This document shows positions 22,282 to 34,988 of a stretch of 64,000 nt of DNA, piece by piece; position 1 is the first letter of the stretch, and every line of letters begins with the position of its first letter. The notes below the pieces were generated by a model. It was not told the origin of the DNA. It was given only the letters and a program-made list of their open reading frames with translations, and searched no databases. The translations under genes were made by a program, and so were the position numbers. Origin of the DNA: Clavaria fumosa. Its lineage: Eukaryota; Basidiomycota; Agaricomycetes; Agaricales; Clavariaceae. The stretch lies in assembly GCA_951802425.1 (NCBI GenBank), contig OX637794.1:2046001-2110000 (forward strand), in the 5' to 3' direction.

Positions 22282-22686
22282 TCGGTCGAATCGGACAATA
22301 TAGACACTGCGGAGATTGGCGATTGGCATTTCCCTGTAATTTCCTTCATATTCTGTAATTACTACTATCCCTGGGCTGTCTAGGACGCGGAGCCTGTATA
22401 CTCTTATTGTATTCACCTTTTGTCTTACGAATCGGGAGCAAGCACATTGAGAGGCAGAAGTACACCAGAAAGAGGACAACCCCAAAGCTCATACTGACGG
22501 TGTACTTTCAAAGCCTAAGCTCCTTGTTCTTGCATGACCTTTCGACCAGGAGGTACGACGCTCGTCTCCAACAATGAGCAAAAATGGAAAGGATCTGCGC
22601 CGTTCCGCACTACGTGCGCCGGCATCTTCCTTCCATTGTGGGATCCATTGCTTCCGCTTCTGAAGCTGAAAATCCTGGTGGATCTT

Positions 22687-24217
22687 CTACGGCTCTCCGA
22701 CTTCCTCTGTTCTCCGACCAAAGCTACGCCCGTTGCGCCGCCATTCATTGCGCGCACCGGGGCCCCTCTGGATGATGACTGACGAGGCGTGATCGGAAGA
22801 CCCTTTCTCTTCCTTCAAAGAGACGTCGACAACACCTGGTATGACAACTCGCATGTAGTCCACTGCGGCAACTGACTGCCCCGCTCCCCACGCTTCGGTT
22901 GCCTGTCTCTCGAACTCCCGCATAACGGACCGGGTGAGATCTGACATGGCAGGTGGAAATCTTGTGAGGGGGTTATTCTCATGATGATGAGATCTAGGGT
23001 CCAGGACGCATGACATACCTTGCGCTGATATGGTTGAGCACCAACATGGCGGCGCCCACCCGCCGTGCAAAGGCACCCGCCATCTCAGGCGTCGAATGTC
23101 CTTTTTGCAGGGTGTGCGCTACTACTTGCTCCCGCGTACGCCTGGCGCGGGGGTCAACCGTTCGTGGTATATAAGAGTCTGTTGCTTCATGCACGAGGAG
23201 AGAAGGGGAGGGTGAAGTGCACAATGGCGCGATGCCGCTTGCATCTGACGTGTCTCCTAGGATCACGATTTTCCGTAGAGGGTGTAGTGTTTCACGCATC
23301 ACATATCCAATGGAGGGGACTGTCATAGATTCGAAATTGTGAGATAAAGTAACGGATCTGGGTCTAAGCGTGTGATAGCGTACCGCGGTGCTCAATAGGA
23401 CCCGCGTCCACGGCTATTTGACCCCGTCCGCCTCCCGTGAAGTCCTTCTAGAACCCTTGTTCGTCTGCTCTGATATCTCTTCCCACGTTCTCGCTTGAAT
23501 GCAACACTTCTAGGTCACATGGCGTCTTTTCATCGTCCTGCGAAAGAAGCTCATGCACTACATATCTGTCCGACGTGCGAGTGTGCGTCATCTTGAGAAC
23601 GGAGCGAATAAAAGTTCGCAGCCCGGCGGGACCGTAAAGCTCGATTTTCTCCTATAATGTGAGAGTGATTCAGGAGGCGCAGCAGCGCCGAATACTCGAA
23701 TGAAATACCGGAGCAGGAGGAGTGTTGTCATATCGAGGCGGGTAGAGTAAATTCCGTAAAATTGGTATAATGCCCATAACGTGGTCCGCTATAACCAAGG
23801 CCGTCTGGCATATGGGCTCGGTCGATCACCAAGTTTGTGACGGACCGTGCATGTGAGTGATGAAAATCTTGTTTAGGTTGTGCAATTTCAAACGACTGGT
23901 AGTTTGCAACAAAGACTGCCTCAGGGTGCCTTCTGCACAATCGACCACTTGGAGGAAAGCTTCTTAGTCATTGATATCGTTGTGTTTTTATAGTAGACCG
24001 TACTCCAGAGAGAACCGTCGCCAACGATGTTCGCGACGACACTCGAACAATTCCGCCACGCAGTGGGACCACCGCCCGAATTAGTACCAAGAAAAGTGAC
24101 CGACATATCGTGTGGCATGGTGTTTGCCGTGACGAAACCTGGAAGCGATTGCAGAGGGTGATTGTGAGATGCGTAATATGTCCTTCGTTGAGCACATTGG
24201 CGCGCGGCTCGAAGCAT
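22687..24217 (-). CDS. tRNase Z / short-form RNase Z-like metallo-beta-lactamase protein
   Basis: Endonuclease family that trims the 3' ends of precursor tRNAs. Exon 1 starts MLRAARQCAQRRTYYASHNH, an Arg-rich leader that suggests import into mitochondria, then MSVTFLGTNSGGGPTAWRNC. Canonical introns join MVDCAEGTLRQ, KIFITHMH and ADHVMGIIPILRNLLYPPR, restoring the HxHxDH zinc motif across a splice site. Further on come IELYGPAGLRTFIRSVLK, VDAGPIEHR, VPSIGYVMRETLHPL, IVILGDTSDAS, VHEATDSYIP, KGHSTPEMAGAFARRV and LNHISARFPP, all RNase Z blocks with their metal ligands. An in-frame UAG at 23448-23450 interrupts the central exon where related proteins, as I recall them, have Trp (see findings). 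The C-terminal end after VVIPG is weakly conserved and less certain. Confidence 0.85.
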
Positions 24218-24343
24218 GGACCTTTGCTGTGCGTTTTTCAGCACGTGGTCGTTTGTAAGTTCGTCTGCGAGAGGCTGACCTCGATCCGCTCATTTTTCCT
24301 CCTCTCCCTAAAGCTCAATAATTCTTCTCCCTTCAAGCTAATC

Positions 24344-25531
24344 ATGGCATGCACACTCCTTGAAAATTCGTACCATAATACCCATTTAACTGCGATTCCT
24401 TTGTCCAACTCCACTCCATACCCAGCCGTCTTCATCTTCCCTCCCGAAGAAGAGCAGTCATGCAATCCGCCTTGGTGTCTACTCAACGCTAAGGACGCAC
24501 AAGGGTCTCTTGAACCAGCCAATGTCGGTTCTCTAAATACCACCCTGGGCACGTTGCAAAATCGGCGTTCGAGTTTTCTAGCGCCGGCCTTCAGCCGTTC
24601 GTCTGTCAACGAAGCAGGAATCGGCGTCGTCATGCCAGTACGCAAGGATGAAATGCTTGCAGCGGGCTCAGAGTCTTCACAGCGTGTTGACTTCAAGGGT
24701 TTCGTAACGCCCAAAGCCTCCACGAGGGAAATGCCAAACCAAGGAGAAGTCGTGGATCCGTCGAAAAAAACGGCAACCCTGATTTCTCGCGCGTCAAGGG
24801 CTCTGCAGTCTCTCAAAATTACTAGGAAAGGGTCAAGCAAGACGAATGATCAATGTGGGCTGTCGGAAGGAGAGGCATTCGCTTCGTCGGATTCTTTCGA
24901 TTCTCAGCAGAGCCAAATCCCCACTCCTCCCTCACCAAGCAAGGAAGCGCGTGTGCCCCCATCCGGCGCTTCCCGCCATCGAGCCTCCGTCATGTTCTCC
25001 CAGTTGCTTGGCCGACCGTTTGATGCGCCGCGCCTACGAATGTCCTTCGACGTGATACCGAGGAACCCAGCGAAGGACTCTCTGTCTTCTGGATCCTCCG
25101 AACCGGCGCTTTTACGACCGTCGTCGATGGTTTTGTGCGATTCATCCTCGTCTCCGCTCGTCGATCAGCCGTCAGGTCCACTTCCCCACCGATCCCGTTT
25201 AACGCTATCTCGGTTATTGCTTTTGAGGCTTCACAACTTATTCGCTTCCTCTCCGGAGCCGCAACCGGCTGCTGCGGATAACGTCAACAGCCCCCTTGCC
25301 CCATCTCTCCCTGCCTTATCATTCCAATCACCTCCCGATGTCATTTCGGCAGCTACTCTGTCCGAGCCACCCGTGTTACCATTGACAGACGTTTCCACTT
25401 TTAAACGAGATATGGCATCCGATCTGGGGCGCCTCGGAGAACACCATGCGCAAGGCCGTGCATTTGGCCCGAAGATGCGACTTGACACTCTTCGTTTCGA
25501 CGCGATTTCTTTTGACGCACACAAATTCTGA
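24344..25531 (+). CDS. Unknown Ser/Pro-rich, probably disordered protein
   Basis: An intronless frame of 395 codons, beginning MACTLLENSYHNTH. The open frame extends further upstream without a better start and would overlap the divergent tRNase Z gene, so the ATG at 24344, after a pyrimidine-rich leader, is preferred. The protein is rich in Ser, Pro and charged residues and has no membrane helix, signal peptide or recognised domain. Short basic and Ser-rich segments (ISRASRALQSLKITRKGSS, RPSSMVLCDSSSSPLVD) could be phosphorylation sites. The C-terminus has a Phe/Asp pattern (LDTLRFDAISFDAHKF). Coding bias and length support a real gene. No function can be offered. Confidence 0.6.
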   Translation: MACTLLENSYHNTHLTAIPLSNSTPYPAVFIFPPEEEQSCNPPWCLLNAKDAQGSLEPANVGSLNTTLGTLQNRRSSFLAPAFSRSSVNEAGIGVVMPVRKDEMLAAGSESSQRVDFKGFVTPKASTREMPNQGEVVDPSKKTATLISRASRALQSLKITRKGSSKTNDQCGLSEGEAFASSDSFDSQQSQIPTPPSPSKEARVPPSGASRHRASVMFSQLLGRPFDAPRLRMSFDVIPRNPAKDSLSSGSSEPALLRPSSMVLCDSSSSPLVDQPSGPLPHRSRLTLSRLLLLRLHNLFASSPEPQPAAADNVNSPLAPSLPALSFQSPPDVISAATLSEPPVLPLTDVSTFKRDMASDLGRLGEHHAQGRAFGPKMRLDTLRFDAISFDAHKF

Positions 25532-25756
25532 CGTCCAGGAATCGCGAGGAGGACTTCATGCTGTCCTCTTATCTTATCTTATCTGTATACAATGAATGTT
25601 GTGAACTTCGTGGTATACTTAATTGGTCACTCTCAGCTGTCTAATAACTCTGTTATCCTTGTTCAAGCTTGAATTCAAAGGATTTTATAACCGTTATCTG
25701 CCGACTATGATTAAATGTTATCGAGTCGCGTAACGTCCAAAGTAAACTAACAATTA

Positions 25757-28700
25757 TCATTGATATTTTTCAGATAGAACTAAATTGACGTGATATAAGC
25801 TTCGAACAGGTAATCTTGCATAAACACTTACTCAGAGTGACTAGCGAAGTCCAGCCAGTGAACGGATGACTGTCGCATAATTAGCTTGGCGGAAGATGCA
25901 TTACGCCACACAGAAGTCCTCACCTTCTTCTTCCTTTGCCTGTCAAAGGATCGTACTGCTCCCACACATATCCAGTCTCCACGTATTCCTACAGCATCCG
26001 CGTTGCAGGCGTTAGTGATGTGTCCAAATATATTGAAAGAGACCGACAAATCATACCTTGAAGACGTTATCGATGATATTCTTCCTTAGTTCCACATAGA
26101 TTTTTTGCGCTCTCGCTTTGTGTGGGCCTTCTTCCCTAGCATATTTCTGTTTTACCACGGTCCCCGAAAAGTGCCCCCTCAGTCGTCTGCTTCGTATAGA
26201 CACAAAAACGGCAACTGACCTCATGGAGTGCCGAAAGCGCCATATAATTCATATGGATCCAGATAGCCCCCTTCCAGTAATCTTCGCCCTTTCCAAACTC
26301 TGGATGCGAAGCGGACAAGCTCCGCAGACCATACGGCGACCAGAGATGTTCCGGGTCCCGTAGCAGGTCCAATATCGGGCCGAGATGGGCCGAGTCCGGC
26401 GGTAGCAGCGAAAGTAAGAAAGGAAACAGGGAGAGATAACCCTTGTGGCAGACGTGATATGATTCATCTGCGGAAGGGTTGAGCTAGCCAGTCATCGAGA
26501 GGCAGGTATCAGAAGTACCATCGTCGTTCACGCTCGCATCGCAATACATCTGCTCCTCTTCATTCCAATGCAAATCTGACTCAACAGCATCAGCCCCTGC
26601 GCCGAAGAGACAACGAGAAATAAAGGCGGCTCACCTTCAATGTTGAGCAATATGGCATTCTCAAATTGTCGGAATGAGTTCTCATCGTCCACTTCTCCCA
26701 TGAATCCAGCGATGTCACTCATAGTTTTGGTGAAAGAAGCCATCCAGCTGATCAGGTCAAGGTGTAATTCTCCATCGTGCGCTGGTCCTCTCGGATAATC
26801 GTCCATGCCGCTGGTGAAGACATGTTGACCTGAGCGACCGCGCCAACGATACGCCTCAGTGCGCGAGCGTGCTTTTCTTGAGTATTGTTTGATCTTGCCT
26901 CGCTGCGTGCGTCTGAACCAATAGTAGTGTCTCTTCAGCGGTTGATATATCGACTTGAGGAAATCGAGCATCATATGTGGTGAGTCGAGGTAATGGCTGC
27001 CAGAGTCCGTGCCACTTGAATCGGGTAGAGGGATCTGCGAGCCCCCGCCTACATCCAGGCCGAGATCTCGATCACTGAGTGTAATCGACCTGCTTTTGGC
27101 CCAAGTGATGAAAGCACTAATAGCAATGGGAAGTGTCGGAGGATTGGCGAAGGTTGGGACCTGAGCTTGAAACTCTTGCGGGACCTATGTAGACTATGAA
27201 GGGTAAAGTAGGCTGCGGAAATGCGTATGTTTACTTTACTCCGGGCCTCTTCGCCTAGAATTTGTTCTCGGGCGACCCAACCATCTTCGTCAATCATATC
27301 GATCCAGCTCTTCAAAATTTCGAGGCTAACGACTCTGAACAACAAGCGCAGAAGTGAACGGTAAAAATCTGCACCTTAGGTCCATATCGAACCGCCCTAT
27401 GTGTAGTAAATGAAAACCCTCATCCCTGTGCAGAAGCAATCAACGTTGGGCAAGGAACATTTCGTCACGCCATACCAATAGAAGCCTCTAGGGAAGAAAC
27501 TCCGACTAGGAGTGGCGGTCAACAAGGCCTTTGGCTCTGTCGGGGTTGCCTTGACAAGATTCTGGGAGCCTCCCATTGTGACTGGCAGCTCGTCTTCTTT
27601 GTCCGAGAAGTCTCTATCCACTAAGGACGTGCCGTAGAAATAACCAACGCCACCCATGAGGTTGGCAGTGATTGCTTTTGAGAATCGCTTGAGTGCGAGT
27701 TGGTCCGAGGTCAGAGGCACATATGGAGGGGTAGGAAAGACTGTTTCGAAGCGTTGGTCATAAGAGGTGACCAAAGCGGGAATGCCCTTGTCAAGGACAG
27801 AAGCTATCGTGACGTCACGTCGATTTACTGTCAGAGGAGGAAGGAAGACTCACATTCCAAATTATGCCGAGCGCTAGCGCTCTCAAAGAAAACATCAAAT
27901 TGGAACTCATTTTCGAAAATTTTCTGGACAGCATAGAAGTTGCTATCGGTCATGACTGTGTTTCCCAGTCGCAAGACATATGAAGGGTCTGGAAAGTCAC
28001 CCGAATTAGACCAGTTGTTGCGTTTGACGAGTTCACTGGAATATGTCGTGATAGACTGCATAATAAAGTCTACGGCGAGCAAAAATCAGGGAAAAAATGT
28101 GACCAAGCACAAGGCATTGGATTGACCTTTAGCTCGCCAGACAGCGTCCTTAAAAACCCTCAAACCGACAAAGTACGTTTTCCCTATCACGTCTCCAAAT
28201 TCGGCGGCGAAAGCACCAGAAGTAACCCCCTGATTGAAAGGAGCTGCTGCATTTTTAGAGAACAGACGTGCGCAGCCGCTTGTTTAGGACCGACCATCCA
28301 CCACGCGAACGACAAAGTCATCAAGATCAGGGGCAGAACCTGCGAATGTCACGGGGCCGTCGATTCCCTAGCGGTGCTCTCAGACTCGGGGAGCGTAGGG
28401 AATGATAGAAAACATACATGATCCTTCCTTTCCGTCTCCATTTCTAATGCACCCATCCCATCTAACCCCAGGTAGAATATCGCCGAGATTTTGGAGATAC
28501 TCGCTATAGTCGGGATACATCGATGTCTCCGAGACATTTAGAAGACTATTGACACACATTGGTCTATTGGTCGTCCTTTGATTCTCGCTGCCCAACTTCC
28601 TCCGTGTCTTCCACCAGGAATCTTTAGAAACTCTGTTGTGATCTCAACGTTGTTCGCTCCGTCCTTAATGACTTGGACACCCCCCTTCCGAATGTCGAAC

Positions 28701-29028
28701 TCGGTCCAGGTATAGGCATCCAATTTATCTGCTTGGTCGCATGCATGTCTAATCTCTGCAGTAGCAAATCAACGAACAGGCTATATTATGTGACATTAGA
28801 AACTGGCTGACTAGTAGTGGCATGATAGCTCTGCGTGCCAAACCACATTAGGCCAGTCATGAGTGACTGAGGAATGCGCGGTCTGAGACCAAAATAGAGA
28901 TTTGGTCGATACGGGCCCCAAAGCATCGATTGGGCATCGGAGGTGGAGTGATTTGCAATGCCATGGCTTTGCGCGTTTGCAATGGACAGAACAATGGAGG
29001 AGAAAAGAGCCAAAAACAGGAGCTGCAT
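25757..29028 (-). CDS. Mannosyl-oligosaccharide glucosidase (GH63, processing glucosidase I)
   Basis: ER glycosidase that removes the outermost alpha-1,2-glucose from the N-glycan precursor. It starts MQLLFLALFSSIVLSIANAQ, a clear signal peptide or anchor. The codon before this ATG is GTG, so 29028 is used. Exons then give LWGPYRPNLYFGLRPRIPQS, LMTGLMWFGTQ, HACDQADKLDAYTWTEFDIR, PGGRHGGSWAARIKG, FDVFFESASARHNL, the middle block LMGGVGYFYGTSLVD with SFFPRGFYW, and the GH63 catalytic region: SLEILKSWIDMIDEDGWVAR, EQILGEEARSKVP, PTFANPPTLPIAISAF, HYYWFRRTQRG, AYRWRGRSGQHVFTSGMDDY, PRGPAHDGELHLDLISWMA. C-terminal exons read EYVETGYVWEQYDPLTGKG and HPFTGWTSLVTLILSEKYQ, with the stop at 25757. About a dozen introns; overall size fits the family. 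Confidence 0.92.
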
Positions 29029-29645
29029 CACCCCACGCTGGAGGAATATCTAGGCGATGCCGCCAACGAAGCAGAGCGTGAGCACAGCACGGTGCCAAGA
29101 CTTTCACAATGGCGACGGCTTTGAAATTCAACAAGGCCAAACAAAAAGAAATCTCCGACGTGAGCTCCGAGCTCTCGTACAGCCCTCAGAGCTTCAGGCA
29201 TGTGCTTCAGCGTAATGTACACAGCAAATGGCAGTTCATAGACACTCATCTTTCCCCGAGAACATTCGTTTGCGTACACTGTGCGCCGGAAAGCGGCGCT
29301 TCATTCCAATATAGCGGTGTCGGCGTCAATGCGGCAATACCTCCCCTGCTAGGAAGGTACTAGGAACCGACGCACGCGCTAAAATTTGGCAGCGAGCCGA
29401 CTCCTGAGTGGCGGTCCCCTAACATGTTTCTGGACCTTGTACAGCACGTCAGCGATATCTGCTCAGCTCAGACTGATCCTTGGCGGTCGGCATTAAATTG
29501 TGCCACGTGCCATCTGGCAGCCTGTGTAGCCCGCACAAGCATGTTCCGATATATTAGGATTGCGGTAGACCCCTCGCTTAAGTAGAAAGTAGGTTATCGC
29601 AACTCGACTCCCACACCTCTCTCTTTCCTAGGACCAGCACACCAT
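29029..29645. other. Divergent region between glucosidase I and the SPFH gene
   Basis: Holds the promoters of two divergent genes. A plus-strand frame from an ATG in good context (29109-29363, MATALKFNKAKQKEISDV) is open for 84 codons but matches nothing I know, and overlapping minus-strand frames are equally open, so I do not call it as a gene. A short intron with GTGAGC and CAG ends could be drawn in it. The right side (29560-29645) is pyrimidine-rich leader sequence. Confidence 0.4.
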
Positions 29646-32024
29646 ATGGATACTTTCAGCGACCGTGCGACTGTCGTCAACCAACCCTCTCTCAACCTCT
29701 CGAAGGACGGCGGGCCTGCTCATTCCATCCTTCCAAATCCGACCGTCAGCGAGAAAACAGTAAAAGCCAGCATCGAGGGCCGCGATACTTTTGTGAACCG
29801 TGAAAATTATCTCTCAGATGGTCGTCCTTTCCTCGTTCCGATTGGCAAAGACGGGGTGAAAGCAGCATTACAGAAGCTGGACTTGCAGTTGCAAAATGTT
29901 CGTTCTTCCTCAGCAGCTCGTCGTACCTAAATCAATGCACTAACCGTGAATTTCTAGGCAAACATGAGCAGAATCTTGTCCAAGAAGGTCTGCTCGCACA
30001 TTTACTGTTCTCGTTCCACTGCTCATAAGTGCGTCTCTCAGGTCCCGACGAACTGGACAGGCCGCGAAGTTTCTCCTGGTTCTATCGGCCTGGTTAACCA
30101 TGGTGGTTTGCCCAAGATTCTCACACTTCCTGGTCGCTATCCAACTTTCCCCCTACGAAATTGGTGGGGCAGGAAATGGTGTGGGACTACTGGGTGTATG
30201 ATGCAACTTCTACGTCATCTTTGGTGCTGACTATTGACGATACTGCTTTGGTCCTTTAGTGTCCGATGCCGTTGTTAACTTTCAAGGATTGACCGTGGTT
30301 CAAGTGTCTCAAAATCAAGTGGCCGTCATATCTGATCCACAGGTGCGCGTCTTTTCGGGTGTGTTCGCGCCGTTGCAAGTCCTCATATCGCACTCTAGAA
30401 CAAGATTTTTGTTGTCAAGAACGGCGGCTTTGTAGCATATGCGGCAGAGGGCAGTTACGAAGTCCTCGAGGTCGTTGATCAGACACATTTGCCAAAGACA
30501 ATTAAAGACACAGTAACTCATGCAACTCTCGGCTGGTGAGCATCGTGGGGACTCTCGATCATTCAGCTGGAGGTTGATTCAGGCGACATCCATTTCCAGG
30601 ACGCAGGAAGTGGTAATGAGTAGCAAGATAGGCATCAGGGACGTACAAAAATACGTCGTTGCCCTTTTGTGCGTCTGTTTTCCACTCGATATCTCTGTGT
30701 CATTCATAGGCTCTTTTATCTAGCCTCAACATCCCCGCAAGTAATTGCGCGGTGCTTCAGAGAGGTGATGATCTTGAGGTTCTCCCGGCCGGTCAACACT
30801 GCATAACCAACCCAAATATCACCCTACGCGGTTTGTATACGCTTGGGGAGAATCAGTGGGAGATGCCGACCAATGATATGTAAGTCGCGTGCTCGATTGT
30901 GTTGGCTATGCTAAGTTTTCCTCTCAGTTTCACGCGCGACCAAGTCCCTGTCAGCCTCACTATTTATCTCAAATGGCAGCTCACTGAACCTCTCAAAGTA
31001 CGCCGTATCGCTCATGTTCAATACTACATCGACGAATGATTTTCCCCTTCTAGCTTACCACACATGGCTACAGCACTCCTTATGAAGCGCTGCGAGACAA
31101 GACACAGTCCATCCTGACCCAAATCGTTGCACATCGTAAGGGGCTAACTTAGGGATGTTTTGGAGTCTTTTCTTACATGTTTTGCACCAGTCGACTACAG
31201 CTCGATGGTCAAGCAACGGTCCCTAGGTCCGGACAACATGGACGACGTCAACGACCCGTCCTCCGCTTTTCTCGATGCCCTGCGCACGCGTGCAATGGAC
31301 GATATGCATGACGCTGCCCTGGAATACGGGATTTTGCTGAAAGATTTAGCTGTCATCGACCGCCAATTTAAGGGTGCGACTTTCTCTCCCCGGAAACAAT
31401 CCTCGCCCATCTGATGCATTATCTCTCGCAGGCGAGATCGCCTCAACTATGGACAAGTTAACGACCCGCGCGCTGCAGGCACAAGTCGAAGCTGCTGTGA
31501 GTGTTGTAAATGCGCTTGATGCCCGAACATGACTTCCTGATTGAGGAATGCAGAATGTAGACCGTGAGAACAGCAACAAAGTCAAACAGGAAGAAGGCGC
31601 GCTATCTGTTGCGCGGATCAAAGCTCTCGCTCGTAACGTCAGCTTGATTCTATTATTCTATATGCATCACTTATAGCTGACTGTAATTACCATTCAGACG
31701 GCGGCGGACGCGGACGCGTATTCAGTTGTCGCGGCAGCTAAAGCTGAGGCAGAACGTTTGAAAATCGAGGCAGAGGCGCAAGCGGAGGCGACACGGCTCA
31801 CCGCCGAAGCGGAAGCGGAAGCGATTCGCATTAAGGCGGAAGCAGACGCGCAAGTCATCCACGACTTCGCACGTGAGATGCAGAGGCGAAGACTGGAGGT
31901 GCAGAGAATCACTGCATACGGGAACAGGACTGTGTTCGTGCCCAATGAGATGACTGGTTCGTCGATGGGCAGTGCTATGACAATTGGAATGGCAGCCAGC
32001 TTTGGTCGTGATGCGGTTACATAG
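29646..32024 (+). CDS. SPFH/band-7 domain membrane-scaffold protein
   Basis: Member of the stomatin/prohibitin/flotillin superfamily, which forms ring-like assemblies on membranes. About ten exons. The N-terminal half (MDTFSDRATVVNQPSLNLSK; LKLDLQLQ-type segments) leads to FQGLTVVQVSQNQVAVISDP, NKIFVVKNGGFVAYAAEGSYE, a repeat-like LNIPASNCAVLQRGDDLEVL, TRDQVPVSLTIYLKWQLTEP and STPYEALRDKTQSILTQIVAH, an SPFH core. The tail is a long Ala/Glu-rich coiled coil (EAERLKIEAEAQAEATRL and neighbours, 31740-31860), as in flotillins. It ends GMAASFGRDAVT. There is no N-terminal membrane helix, so membrane binding may be indirect or by lipidation. I cannot assign it to a specific subfamily. Confidence 0.75.
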
Positions 32025-32136
32025 ACGCAGGCGTTGCTGAAGTCTGGTTATGTCTGGACAATCTTCGGAGGATTGTGTATACTACTACTTGCGTTATTTT
32101 GTGACATCGTATTCCTGGAATTGACTGCTTTAGCTT

Positions 32137-32164
32137 TACTGGTTGGGCGCTACTGGTTGGGCGC
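32137..32164. repeat. Perfect 14-bp tandem duplication
   Basis: TACTGGTTGGGCGC occurs twice head to tail (32137-32150 and 32151-32164) in the 328-bp gap between the SPFH gene and ATG8. That gap is otherwise without a recognisable gene and contains the ATG8 promoter. Confidence 0.8.
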
Positions 32165-32352
32165 TAAGGAAATTGCTGCGGAGTGGCTGTGTATCCAGTC
32201 AGTACGGGTCACGAGTCACAGTCACCTGCCAGAGTCACACTGAGTCCCCAAAAGCCGTGAGGTTTCCGCGACTTACTGCTGCGCCCCGCTTTTATAAAGC
32301 ACCCACACTTTCGTCATCGCTTTTGACCGACCACACTCACAAGTTGAACGCA

Positions 32353-32982
<630 letters not shown>

Positions 32983-33287
32983 TAGCCATCTGTTTCTCCC
33001 TTCTTTGTGTTGCAGACTGTAGAATATTCGAGCCTGCGGCGCTGTGCCTCTTGATCTGATACTTGACATATACGCCGCGTGGTTGTGCGTCACCAAGTCT
33101 CTTCGCAACGTCCATAGCGATGCTGTAAAAATGCATTTTCATACCTATGCTTCACTCGGCTGTCCGCGACGAGAATTGTGGGGCACGCGAACGCGGAACA
33201 GTGCCATGTCTGGCGAGCGGCCGACAATTAAGGGTAGTCTCAGTAATGACAGAAATGAATCGTATTGCCATAATACGAGGATAATCG
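32983..33287. other. Convergent 3' region of ATG8 and RAD57
   Basis: About 305 bp between two convergent stop codons. Short frames have no coding resemblance. It should contain both 3' UTRs and polyadenylation signals, which I cannot point to individually. Confidence 0.5.
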
Positions 33288-34820
33288 TCATTGTGAATTG
33301 AGATGGAGTTCTACTGCGCTTAAGACAGCGTCTATATCAAACCCTTTCCAGTACTCGGCGTCGTCGTCGTCTTCAGGGGGTATAGCGTCGGCTTCATTCT
33401 CGCCGAGTTGTTTAGAGCTTATCTCATCATGCAAGCAACCTTCGTCTAATGGTGAGACCTGCGTCGCGGGAAGGTCCTCCAATTGAGGCACGAGTGTGGG
33501 TGGAACTGGGGCAAGAATTTGCGATGTGTCATCTTCTTCCACAAAAGCCGATATACCGGAGGCAGTGACGACGTAGTCAAGGGAGGCAGGCGAGGAGACC
33601 GAACTGAATATGACGTTGAGTCTTCGAATCAGCGTCGGTTGGTCGTTTTCGAATTTGGAGGCCGACACGGTAGAAGGTGTCTGGTCGTTCAGTCGTCGAC
33701 GTTTGCCCACTCTATCCGAGTCGCTGCTGAGGAATCGTCGCCGGTCGGTGCGGCTGAGCATGATGCGTGCGTTGACTTGATTGGCCCAAACTAATCCCAG
33801 CGCGGCTTCCTTTCTGTTCCCCTCTGGCACATTGTCAGCCCGACCAAACCACCGGGCTTGCTCACGATATATAAGTTCGCCACGAGCGCTGGCATTGGAG
33901 CTACTCGCAAATACGTCCGTAACTTCGTTCAGAACAAGAACCGCAATGCCATGTTTGTATGCGAATGTATGGAGCACATTCGAGATCTCGGATATGCTCC
34001 GTGACCGCTCGACGAGCGTCGTTGTCGTGGTTTTTTCGGCCAAGTGAAATAGCTCCGCCAGCGCGTCGATCACGAGGAGCTTCACGGGTTTAGAGCCTGC
34101 GTCGCTGGCGAGGCGTTGAATAAGCTGTGGCAACTGATGGGAGAGAACGAAGAGAAGCTTTGGTATGGTTTCGGCTGTCAGAGTGCGGACCTCGGCGAGG
34201 CCACAGAGTTGTGGTGAGAGCTGGGGATGGGATTCGCATATTTGTAAAAGCCGCCCCGTCGGAAGTTGTGAAGACGTCGTCAGATAGCACGCTGATCCAG
34301 AGAGCCCACCAAGCCCAGGTGAGAGTTGTACCGTCAGAGATAGCTGAAGAGCAAGTTGTGTCTTCCCAGTTGCGCTGCGATGCGTACTGGGCAGGAGGAC
34401 AACGATAAAATCGGATTGATCACAGACCTTTCGCCTACGACCTCCCAAATCATGCCTGTCCTGATACCACCTCCCAGTGCATGGTCAAGCTTTGAGTCGC
34501 CTGTGGTGAAGTGTTCTTGGCCCTGGTTCTTGACCTCTTCCACGGGGTGGGGAGTGCACTGGCTCTCTGCGCACACGGCGTCGAGAGCGCGTTGAACTTC
34601 CAGAGAACGGATTTTACATTTCTTGGACACTACGGAAGGTCTTGTGAGTACAAGATCGCGTACTGTGGTGAATCCGGCTGTCCGAGAGCTTATAAGTCCA
34701 CTGTGACATGAACACCAATGTTCTCATGGCACACAAACCTCTTCCGAGCGTAGCCTTTTGAGCGTCAGAGAGGCAAGTCAACTCTGAGAGCAGTGCTTGT
34801 CCGGATGACATATCATACAT
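33288..34820 (-). CDS. RAD57-like recombinase paralog (RecA/RAD51 family)
   Basis: Mediator of RAD51 filament formation in homologous recombination. Exon 1 (MYDMSSGQALLSELTCLSDA) and exon 2 (GFTTVRDLVLTRPSVV, SLEVQRALDAVCAES) form the small helical N-domain. Then GDSKLDHALGGGIRTGMIWEVVG leads across an intron to SATGKTQLALQLSL, which rebuilds the Walker A motif G-E-S-A-T-G-K-T-Q at the splice site. Walker B is VKLLVIDALAELFH, followed by GIAVLVLNEVTDVFASSS. The C-terminal part (after about 33700) is an acidic, disordered extension ending DDDDAEYWKGFDIDAVLSAV. RAD57 is preferred over RAD55 or XRCC2-like paralogs because of the DALAELFH and ALGLVWANQVNARIMLSR context. An ATG at 34811 is an alternative start. 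Confidence 0.82.
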
Positions 34821-34988
34821 TGGATGATGTGTGTCCTAACTTGGAGAAAGTTACAGTGCCAACTGATTACGAGCAGTAAAAACGGCGACGAAAGGGGATG
34901 GCAATGAACGTAATGAACCCACGAGCACGAGTAACACATACAGTCAGGGATAAAATCGCGTACGGCATAAACATCAAATGTGATAGAG

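Noticed and set aside
29109..29363. 84-codon plus-strand frame beside glucosidase I
   Set aside because: The ATG context is good, but no homology is recognised and the opposite strand is equally open; it could be leader sequence of either neighbour.
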